Shown one piece after another: positions 56,352 to 64,000 of a DNA stretch of 64,000 nt. The first letter of the stretch is position 1. Every line of letters starts with the position of its first letter. This stretch comes from Gammaproteobacteria bacterium. GTDB lineage: Bacteria > Pseudomonadota > Gammaproteobacteria > Burkholderiales > Gallionellaceae. The DNA is taken from NCBI GenBank assembly GCA_018814405.1, contig JAHIZO010000007.1, positions 62,001 to 126,000 on the forward strand, given 5' to 3'. The translations under genes and the position numbers were made by a program. Below the pieces are notes generated by a model. It ran no database searches and was not told the origin of the DNA. It saw only the letters and a program-made list of their open reading frames with translations.

Positions 56352-58967
56352 CTATTTCTTGGCGGCCTTCTTAACCGCGGGTTTCTTTTCGGTAGCTTTG
56401 GCAGTGGACTTTTTAGTTGTTGTTGCTTTAGAGGCAGTTTTTTTGGCCGAAGTTGTTGCAGTTTTGGTGGTTTTCTTGGCTGACGCCTTTTTGGCCGTTG
56501 CTTTTTTGGGAGCTTTGGCTTTGCCAGTGCCGCCCTTTGCGGCTCTTGCGGCGATTAGCTCAAGAGCCTCTTCCAATGTAACCGCTTCCGGTGTTACATC
56601 CTTGGGCAAGGTGGCGTTGATCTTGCCGTGGCGTACATAAGGGCCATAGCGTCCACTACACACTTCGATAGGAGCTTTGTCATCTGGGTGCTCACCAAGC
56701 GCGCGCAACACTGTGGCACCCCCTGCCTTGGCCTGTGAGAGTAATTCCACAGCACGTTCTAAACCAATATCGAAGATGCTGTCAGTGCGCGGGATAGATT
56801 TGAACTTTCCATCGTGCCCAATGTATGGACCGAAGCGACCAATATTGACGATGACCTTCTTGCCGCTTTCTGGGTGAATACCCACTTCTCTTGGAAGAGA
56901 TAGCAACTTAAGCGCAGACGCAAGGTCGGCTCCCTCCAAGGGAAGCTCCTTCGGCCAGGAAACCCGTTTGGGTTTTGTCTTGACGCCTTCTTCCTGTTCG
57001 CCCAGCTGAACGTAAGGACCGTAAGGGCCGCGTAACAACAAAACGACTTGTTTGGTATCCGGGTGCTCGCCTAGCTCCTTGCGTGCTTCTCCAGTGTCTT
57101 CTTCTCCGTCAAGGCTGCGAGTAAAGTCGCACTCAGGATAACCGGTACAACCGATGAAATTGCCTCGTTTTCCAAGTCGCTTGGAAAGCGGCTTGCCGCA
57201 CTTGGGGCAAGCTTCTTCCAGAATTTCGGTGCCAGGACGATCGACATCCTTCTTATCAACAATCAGCTTATGAAAGCCCGTCCAAAAGGCATCAAGCACA
57301 GGTATCCAATCTCGCTTGCCTTCAGAGATTTCGTCCAGTTCATCTTCAAGATTGGCGGTAAAACTATAATCGACATACTTTGTGAAGTGCTCGTTAAGGA
57401 ATTTAATTACGACGCGACCCACATCAGTGGGCATGAAACGCTTCTTATCGAGTGTTGCGTATTCGCGAGCTTGCAGCGTGGAGATGATGGCGGCATAGGT
57501 AGAAGGACGACCAATGCCATACTCTTCAAGTGTTTTTACCAGGCTGGCCTCAGAATAACGAGGTGGAGGCTGGGTAAAGTGCTGCTCACCATAGAGTTTA
57601 TCGATTGGCAAAACATCGCCTTCCACTAGGGGCGGCAACTTCGCGCTATCCTCTTCCTCAGCATCATCCACATCTTCCATGTAGACGCCAATAAAACCTG
57701 GAAACACCAAGGTTTGGCCACTTGCTCTGAATAGGGTGTCATCACTGCTCAGGCGAATATCAACACTAACCGTGTCAAAGCGTGCAGGCGACATTTGACT
57801 GGCCAGAGTGCGTTTCCATATCATTTCGTACAAACGCATCTGGTCAATGTTCAGATGGTCTCGAAGACTATCGGGTGATCGTTCAATAGAAGTAGGACGA
57901 ATCGCTTCGTGCGCCTCCTGGGCATTCTTTGATTTGCTTTTGTAGGTGGGTTGCTTTCCGGGCAGGTAATCGGAAGCGTAATTATCTTTGATATAGTCAC
58001 GAATCTCCGCGACGGCTTCGTTGGCCAAATTCAAGGAATCGGTACGCATGTAGGTGATCAAACCTATGGTCTGTCCGCCGATATCAACGCCTTCATACAA
58101 TGACTGTGCGGTGCGCATAGTGCGATCGGATGTCATGCCAAGTTTGCGGACCGCTTCCTGTTGAAGGGTAGAGGTCGTAAAGGGCGCAGCAGGACTTCGC
58201 TGCTTTCCCTTTTTATCCACACGAACAACCTTTGGAGGCAATTTGGCATCATTTAGCTTGGCATGGATCGAGTCATATTCACCCTGGCTGCCGATGCTGA
58301 GCTGTTCCAGTTTGTTACCTTGATACTGAAAGAGTTTAGCTTTGAACGGAATACCGATTTTCTGGCTATCCAGATGTACGGACCAATATTCCTGACTATT
58401 GAACTTCTCGATCTCCAGCTCACGCTCGACGATAAGGCGAAGCGCAGGACTTTGAACGCGGCCGGCAGAAAGCCCGGGTCTGATCTTGCGCCACAGCAAA
58501 GGAGAGAGATTAAAGCCAACCAGGTAGTCCAGAGCTCTTCGAGCCTGTTGGGCATTTACCAATGGCATCGAGATCTCTCTGGGTTTGGCGACAGCTTCTT
58601 GGACAGCACTTTGCGTGATCTCATAAAAGACGACGCGTTGCATGTTCTTCTTTTTGAGTGTGCGCTTACTTTTAAGTAGTTCAGCGATATGCCAAGCGAT
58701 AGCCTCACCCTCGCGGTCCGGGTCGGGTGCGAGAAAGATGTTGTCAGCTTCCGCTGCGGCTTTGGCAATGGCATCGACATGCTTAGAGTTACGAGCAATG
58801 GTCTCGTAGTTCATTGCATAGCCGTTATCAACGTCAACAGCGCCGTTTTTGGGGATCAGGTCGCGAACATGACCGTAGGAAGCGAGAACCTCAAAGTCCT
58901 TGCCTAGATATTTCTTGAGTGTCTTGGCTTTGGCTGGGGACTCAACAATAAGCAGATTGGTTGCCAT
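56352..58967 (-). CDS. topA: DNA topoisomerase I with Lys/Ala/Thr-rich C-terminal tail
   Basis: MATNLLIVESPAKAKTLKKYLGKDFEVLASYGHVRDL; ITYMRTDSLNLA; zinc-finger-like CPKCGKPLSKRLGKRGNFIGCTGYPEC; K/A-rich tail. Confidence 0.97.
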   Translation of the reverse strand: MATNLLIVESPAKAKTLKKYLGKDFEVLASYGHVRDLIPKNGAVDVDNGYAMNYETIARNSKHVDAIAKAAAEADNIFLAPDPDREGEAIAWHIAELLKSKRTLKKKNMQRVVFYEITQSAVQEAVAKPREISMPLVNAQQARRALDYLVGFNLSPLLWRKIRPGLSAGRVQSPALRLIVERELEIEKFNSQEYWSVHLDSQKIGIPFKAKLFQYQGNKLEQLSIGSQGEYDSIHAKLNDAKLPPKVVRVDKKGKQRSPAAPFTTSTLQQEAVRKLGMTSDRTMRTAQSLYEGVDIGGQTIGLITYMRTDSLNLANEAVAEIRDYIKDNYASDYLPGKQPTYKSKSKNAQEAHEAIRPTSIERSPDSLRDHLNIDQMRLYEMIWKRTLASQMSPARFDTVSVDIRLSSDDTLFRASGQTLVFPGFIGVYMEDVDDAEEEDSAKLPPLVEGDVLPIDKLYGEQHFTQPPPRYSEASLVKTLEEYGIGRPSTYAAIISTLQAREYATLDKKRFMPTDVGRVVIKFLNEHFTKYVDYSFTANLEDELDEISEGKRDWIPVLDAFWTGFHKLIVDKKDVDRPGTEILEEACPKCGKPLSKRLGKRGNFIGCTGYPECDFTRSLDGEEDTGEARKELGEHPDTKQVVLLLRGPYGPYVQLGEQEEGVKTKPKRVSWPKELPLEGADLASALKLLSLPREVGIHPESGKKVIVNIGRFGPYIGHDGKFKSIPRTDSIFDIGLERAVELLSQAKAGGATVLRALGEHPDDKAPIEVCSGRYGPYVRHGKINATLPKDVTPEAVTLEEALELIAARAAKGGTGKAKAPKKATAKKASAKKTTKTATTSAKKTASKATTTKKSTAKATEKKPAVKKAAKK

Positions 58968-58976
58968 GCGTGGTTT

Positions 58977-59432
58977 CTAATGTAGTGGCGTGGTGCCGGA
59001 AGGTGTAAGCAGATCTTCAATCAACATTGGATCAAGTTCTTCATGTTGGCTCCATAACACCATGAGCATAATGAGCTTCACTTTATCCAATTGAAGGTTT
59101 TCACGGTCAAGGGCGACAGCGCGGTCTATGATCATTTCACGCTCGATCGGCGAGATGAATTTGTTGTGTTCCCAGAATTTCAAGAAAAGAAGCGCTTCGG
59201 AACTGATGCGCCGCTGTTCATATTCGGAGAAAAGGCGAAAGCCGCTTTGATTGATGCTCTCTGGATATTTTGCTTGGGTAAGCTGTTGCAAACCAGACAA
59301 CCAAACCAAAGCTTGATTGATATCCTCTTCCTCAAACCCAGCAGCTGAGAGCTTTAGGGAAAGTTTGTCGTGATTGGGATAACTGCCAAGATCGAAATAA
59401 CTCTCGAACAGGAATAAGAGGATATCAAACAT
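58977..59432 (-). CDS. smg: Smg family protein (DUF494)
   Basis: MFDILLFLFESYF...; position topA-smg-dprA. Confidence 0.9.
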   Translation of the reverse strand: MFDILLFLFESYFDLGSYPNHDKLSLKLSAAGFEEEDINQALVWLSGLQQLTQAKYPESINQSGFRLFSEYEQRRISSEALLFLKFWEHNKFISPIEREMIIDRAVALDRENLQLDKVKLIMLMVLWSQHEELDPMLIEDLLTPSGTTPLH

Positions 59433-59447
59433 TAATGTATATGAGTT

Positions 59448-60518
59448 TTAGGCGATACGTTGATACAACCCGCCAGGCAGGCATGTTACGCACCCGTCGA
59501 GTTCAAGTTGCAACAGGATGGCTGATAGCTCGCTTATCGTCAAGCCGCTGCGATGAACGAGCACTTCAGTATCAACTGGATCGAAACCTAAGTGAACAAA
59601 CAATGGGTGCTCTGTTGAGGTGCTTGGCATCGAAACATCGCACAGGGGGTGTCCAAGCTCCTCAAGGATGTCATTTGCACTTTCGACCAGTTTTGCGCCT
59701 TGCTTGATCAACGCGTGGCAGCCCTTGGCATGCGGGGAATGGATTGATCCGGGAATAGCAAAGACATCTTTGCCCTGCTCTACCGCCAAACGTGCCGTAA
59801 TAAGTGAACCGCTGCGGACAGAAGCCTCGACAACCAAGCATCCAAGACCAAGTCCGCTGATGATTCGATTGCGACGAGGAAAGTTAGCTGCCAAGGGAGG
59901 TGTGCCAAGAGGAAATTCCGAAATGATAGCGCCTGATTGAGCAAGCTGATGAGCCAGATCCCGGTTGGAGGCGGGATAGACTTTATCAAGTCCGGTACCT
60001 ACAACAGCAATACTTGATGCATGACCTCTCAAGCCGCCAGTATGTGCGGCGGTGTCGATGCCTTGCGCTAAACCGCTAACAACGCACAGACCGGAATCCG
60101 ATGCAGAAAGTGCAAAGGCTTCCGCATTGCGAACACCCTGAGCAGAGGCATTACGACTACCTACGATGGCCAAAGCAGGAACATTCAAAAGGTCAAGCCG
60201 GCCTTTTACAAACAGCAACAAGGGCGGATCGGGAATATTGAGCAGGGATTTGGGGTACGTATCATCAGCGATTGTGATGACATGATTCAGCGGATCATCC
60301 AACCAAGCAAAAACAGCATCAATGATTGAAGAATCAAATTCAGCCAACAGGGCGCGAGCAATTGCCGGTTTGACGTATTGGGTGAGATCAGAAATGGATT
60401 GAGAAAAAACCACAGAGGGAGAGCCAAAGACTTTTAACAGGCGGCGCTGGCTTTCTCCCCCCAGCCCCGGAACCATGTAGAGTTGGAGCCAGGATGCGAG
60501 TCCTGAATCAACAGCCAT
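59448..60518 (-). CDS. dprA: DNA processing protein
   Basis: Rossmann-like LAIVGSRNASAQGVRNAEAFA...VVSGLAQGIDTAAHTGGL...VVGTGLDKVYPASNRDLA...SEFPLGTPPLAANFPRRNRIISGLG. Confidence 0.95.
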   Translation of the reverse strand: MAVDSGLASWLQLYMVPGLGGESQRRLLKVFGSPSVVFSQSISDLTQYVKPAIARALLAEFDSSIIDAVFAWLDDPLNHVITIADDTYPKSLLNIPDPPLLLFVKGRLDLLNVPALAIVGSRNASAQGVRNAEAFALSASDSGLCVVSGLAQGIDTAAHTGGLRGHASSIAVVGTGLDKVYPASNRDLAHQLAQSGAIISEFPLGTPPLAANFPRRNRIISGLGLGCLVVEASVRSGSLITARLAVEQGKDVFAIPGSIHSPHAKGCHALIKQGAKLVESANDILEELGHPLCDVSMPSTSTEHPLFVHLGFDPVDTEVLVHRSGLTISELSAILLQLELDGCVTCLPGGLYQRIA

Positions 60519-60527
60519 TTAATTCGC

Positions 60528-61571
60528 TTATTCCGGGTTGCGCGCGCTATCGAGTATCTGGACCGGTAGTCTGGTTTCCATAACCAAAGCGTATGAGACC
60601 TTGTTGAAAACACGGAACACCATGACCAAACCATAGCGCATGTCAGGAAGATTGATGTTGGGCTCAAACCAACCCTGGGTCTTGAGTACTTCACCTTTTT
60701 GATACAAAGCAAGGATATTGCCAGCCTCTAGTCCGTCGCGGCGGCCTTTATTCAGCGTGATAACGGCATGTTGACCTGCCTGCTGGACGCCGCCGTAAAT
60801 AGAGATGACCTTGGCAGAGATTTGACTCTCAGGTGCACGCGGTAAATACGTAGCACTATATCCAGTGCCCGCTTGGGCTAAATAATCACCCTTGTTGATT
60901 TCCAAAATCGCATTGCTAATGCGTAGCGTGCTGGGGTCACCGAATTTCTCAACAGTCGCGTCACCAAGATACATGACCTCTTGGCCAAGTTCTTCATCGG
61001 TATCGGGATCGACAAACTCCACATTGGGGCGGTAGACCTGCCATTGTGTGCCTTTGTCTGAAGGTAAGTTCTGAACATAAGCCAAATCATTGACCGACAG
61101 AAGCGTGCGCTGCTCATAGGTACCCACCAACTTGGGGGCATTATCTAGCTCTTCATCATCAACCACCAAAGGGCGGCGTAAAAAAGAAGCAATCAGATCA
61201 AGCGGGATAGCAGGAATAGCTTCAGTGTTTTGCGCGACGACTCGAACCTTGGGCTCAAGTTTCACAATGTTGGACGGCGTGACGGGCTGGTCTTCGGGTG
61301 TGGGCGGCGTTGTGGTCAGGGTACCCGTACGACGATCCAAATAGACCAAATCTCCAGGATAGATCCAATGCGGGTCCTTGATGGCTTGCTTGTTCAATGC
61401 CCAAATCTCGGGCCATTTCCACGGATCTTTGAAGAACATCGCCGAGATATCCCACAAAGTGTCTCCCTTGACGACGACATAACGGTCAGGAGCATCTTCG
61501 CGAATCTGCAACACATCTGCGGAAGCGAGGATGGGCAACAGAAAGCAAATCAGCGATATAATCTTGCGCAT
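60528..61571 (-). CDS. LysM domain periplasmic protein
   Basis: Signal peptide MRKIISLICFLLPILASA; LysM DRYVVVKGDTLWDISAMFFKDPWKWPEIWALNKQAIKDPHWIYPGDLVYL. Confidence 0.9.
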   Translation of the reverse strand: MRKIISLICFLLPILASADVLQIREDAPDRYVVVKGDTLWDISAMFFKDPWKWPEIWALNKQAIKDPHWIYPGDLVYLDRRTGTLTTTPPTPEDQPVTPSNIVKLEPKVRVVAQNTEAIPAIPLDLIASFLRRPLVVDDEELDNAPKLVGTYEQRTLLSVNDLAYVQNLPSDKGTQWQVYRPNVEFVDPDTDEELGQEVMYLGDATVEKFGDPSTLRISNAILEINKGDYLAQAGTGYSATYLPRAPESQISAKVISIYGGVQQAGQHAVITLNKGRRDGLEAGNILALYQKGEVLKTQGWFEPNINLPDMRYGLVMVFRVFNKVSYALVMETRLPVQILDSARNPE

Positions 61572-61660
61572 GGAAAACCCCAGCAAAGTAAAGAAATGCG
61601 GTGCAAAGTTTGTGCACCTGTTTAAATTCTGCATCTAGTCTCTTAAGTTGGCAAGCATTT

Positions 61661-62164
61661 ATGGCATTACTACCCATTATTAAATATCCAGATCCGCGTT
61701 TACATAAGGTAGCCAAACCCGTTGCGGCGGTGACGGAAAACACCCGGAAACTGATACGGGATATGAGCGAGACGATGTATGCGGCACCCGGCATCGGACT
61801 CGCTGCGACACAAATCGACGTGCATGAGCAGATCGTCGTGATTGACGTGTCTGAAACCCATGACGACCTAATAGTCTTCATAAATCCGGTTTTACTAGAA
61901 CTTGAAGGCACCGAAGAGAGCGAAGAAGGATGTCTTTCGGTTCCTGGTATCTATGAAACAGTGACAAGGGCGAATCGAATCAAGGTGCAGGCTCAAAATG
62001 AGAGTGGAGAAATCTTTCAACTGGAAGCGGATGGCCTGCTTGCGGTTTGTATTCAGCATGAGATCGATCATTTGCACGGTAAGGTGTTCGTTGAACACCT
62101 GTCTCACCTCAAACAAACCCGTATCCGTGCCAAGCTGAAGAAACAGCGGCGCGAGACGCTGTAG
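61661..62164 (+). CDS. def: peptide deformylase
   Basis: [61 protein letters not shown]. Confidence 0.97.
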   Translation: MALLPIIKYPDPRLHKVAKPVAAVTENTRKLIRDMSETMYAAPGIGLAATQIDVHEQIVVIDVSETHDDLIVFINPVLLELEGTEESEEGCLSVPGIYETVTRANRIKVQAQNESGEIFQLEADGLLAVCIQHEIDHLHGKVFVEHLSHLKQTRIRAKLKKQRRETL

Positions 62165-62173
62165 AACGCTAGC

Positions 62174-63112
62174 GTGAATATCATCTTTGCGGGTACTCCT
62201 CAGTTTGCAGCCAGCGCACTTGCGGCGCTTATAAATACAGAACACAAAGTGCTGGCGGTGCTGACGCAGCCAGATCGCCCGGCAGGCCGCGGCATGCAAT
62301 TGACCGCAAGCCCAGTCAAACAACTAGCTGTCGAGCACGGTATTTCCGTATTACAACCCACTTCTCTGAAGTCGGAGGCCGTGCAACAGATGTTGGCTGA
62401 GCTGAAAGCGGATGTGATGGTGGTCGCAGCATACGGTTTGATTCTCCCCGCTGAGGTGTTGCATATCCCCCGTCTCGGCTGTTTGAATATTCACGCCTCA
62501 CTTTTGCCCAGGTGGCGCGGTGCGGCACCAATACAGCGTGCTATCTTGGCCGGAGATGCAGAAACGGGTATCACTATCATGCAAATGGACGTTGGTTTGG
62601 ATACGGGCGACATGCTATTCAAGTATCCCTGCCCTATTACAGAAATAGATAACGCCCAGACCTTGCATGACAAGCTGGCGGACATAGGCGCTACAGGTAT
62701 CGTCAAAGCGCTACAACTGTTGGAAAGTGACAAAGTCCACCCAGAGAAGCAAGACGATAGCAAAGCTTGCTATGCAGCAAAACTGAACAAACAGGAAGCG
62801 CTTATCGACTGGAACCAGAAGGCTGTTGACCTAGAAAAAGCGATTCGCGGCTACTTCCCATTCCCTGTGGCACATACAGTGTTCAATGGAACGGCAATAA
62901 AACTTATGCGCGCCCACAACGGGCCTGAAGATACGGCTAGTCCCGGAACGATATTGGCCGTCAACAAGATGGAAATCGTTGTGGCATGCGGGCAAGGCAC
63001 ATTGGCGCTGGAAGTTTTGCAGAAACCAGGTGGAAAACCATTGCCTGTGGCGCAATTTGTACAGGGATTTCCGCTCAAGGTCGGTGACAGATTCGGTGCC
63101 AGTGAAACGTGA
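62174..63112 (+). CDS. fmt: methionyl-tRNA formyltransferase
   Basis: MNIIFAGTPQFAASALAALI; LNIHASLLPRWRGAAPIQRAILAGDAETGITIMQMDVGLDTGDML. Confidence 0.97.
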   Translation: MNIIFAGTPQFAASALAALINTEHKVLAVLTQPDRPAGRGMQLTASPVKQLAVEHGISVLQPTSLKSEAVQQMLAELKADVMVVAAYGLILPAEVLHIPRLGCLNIHASLLPRWRGAAPIQRAILAGDAETGITIMQMDVGLDTGDMLFKYPCPITEIDNAQTLHDKLADIGATGIVKALQLLESDKVHPEKQDDSKACYAAKLNKQEALIDWNQKAVDLEKAIRGYFPFPVAHTVFNGTAIKLMRAHNGPEDTASPGTILAVNKMEIVVACGQGTLALEVLQKPGGKPLPVAQFVQGFPLKVGDRFGASET

Positions 63113-64000
63113 ATGTCATTCAGACAGAGGCAGCAGGAATTGTCCAGCGTGTCATGGACGGATGCAATCTGGACCGCGCGCTGGCTGACAGGCTGGCAGC
63201 TAATTCAGACTATTCTCCCCAACAAAGGGGTGCCCTTCAGGATTTGAGTTATGGCACGATCCGCTACTACGCGCGTCTTGAATTTATGCTGGGAAAACTA
63301 CTCGACCGCCCACCCCGCGATAAGTTGGTGTCCCATCTGTTAATGGTGGCCCTGTACCAACTGGAATATAGCAAAGCCGGATCACACGTCATTGTCGATC
63401 AGGCAGTGCGCGCTGCTAAGAAAATGAAATCTCCGATCAGTGGGCTGGTGAATGCCGTGTTGCGCAACTTCCTGCGCCAGCAGGAAAGCCTTCGCATGGC
63501 AGCAGATGCAGAAAAAAGCAGTCGCTTTGCCTACCCAGATTGGTGGATAAAAGAAATAGAACAACAGTACGGGGAAAGTTCGCCAAGCATACTAGAGGCC
63601 GGCAACATGCATCCGCCGATGACACTCAGAGTCAATCGTTGTCGCACGACAACGGGGGACTACCTGTCATTGTTGGAAAGTGCAGGCATTGCTGCACAGC
63701 GTGTCGCACCAGAAGCCTTATTGCTGGCACAACCAATGTCCGTGGAGCGTTTACCGAAATTTGACGAAGGCTGGGTATCGGTACAAGACGCTGGTGCGCA
63801 GTGCGCCGCTCCCATTCTTGATGTCGCAGATGGCATGCGCGTACTTGACATGTGTTCAGCCCCGGGCGGCAAAGCGATGCATATGCTGGAGCAAGCGGAC
63901 ATCGAGCTTGTGGCCTTGGACAAGGATGAGCGACGACTGGATAGGGTCAGGCAAAACCTAAAACGGGGGGGGCAGAGTGCAGAAGTGATTTGCGGAGATG
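63109..64000 (+). CDS. rsmB: 16S rRNA (cytosine967-C5)-methyltransferase (3' truncated by window edge; not in ORF track)
   Basis: GTG start overlapping fmt stop; translation VNVIQTEAAGIVQRVMDGCNLDRALADRL...RGALQDLSYGTIRYYARLEFML...MRVLDMCSAPGGKAMHMLEQADIELVALDKDERRLDRV. Confidence 0.93.
   Translation, partial: MNVIQTEAAGIVQRVMDGCNLDRALADRLAANSDYSPQQRGALQDLSYGTIRYYARLEFMLGKLLDRPPRDKLVSHLLMVALYQLEYSKAGSHVIVDQAVRAAKKMKSPISGLVNAVLRNFLRQQESLRMAADAEKSSRFAYPDWWIKEIEQQYGESSPSILEAGNMHPPMTLRVNRCRTTTGDYLSLLESAGIAAQRVAPEALLLAQPMSVERLPKFDEGWVSVQDAGAQCAAPILDVADGMRVLDMCSAPGGKAMHMLEQADIELVALDKDERRLDRVRQNLKRGGQSAEVICGD

Overview
The window is a 64 kb stretch of a betaproteobacterial chromosome. Gene content resembles Nitrosomonadales/Gallionellaceae-type genomes, but that is inference from protein style and synteny, not a database match. 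It spans the replication origin neighbourhood: rnpA-rpmH / dnaA-dnaN-gyrB, yidC-mnmE-mnmG-rsmG, parA-parB, the atp operon and glmU-glmS. It is almost entirely housekeeping DNA. Other blocks are a polyphosphate cluster (PAP, sixA, ppk1), yggX-argA, trkA-trkH, a Pil-Chp chemosensory cluster (pilG-H-I-J-chpA), yqgE-ruvX-pyrB-pyrC', prlC, xth, ubiB, topA-smg-dprA and def-fmt-rsmB. I saw no prophage, IS transposase, CRISPR array, rRNA or tRNA. The most noteworthy unexplained signals are: (1) a structured, possibly RNA-encoding gyrB-topA spacer, bounded by a duplicated terminator-like hairpin whose copies differ by a compensatory base-pair change; (2) a ~141 bp long imperfect palindrome abutting argA; (3) a decayed partial duplicate of a tautomerase gene; (4) a pyrC homologue that appears to have lost all its metal ligands; (5) two parS sites flanking a cluster of DnaA boxes.
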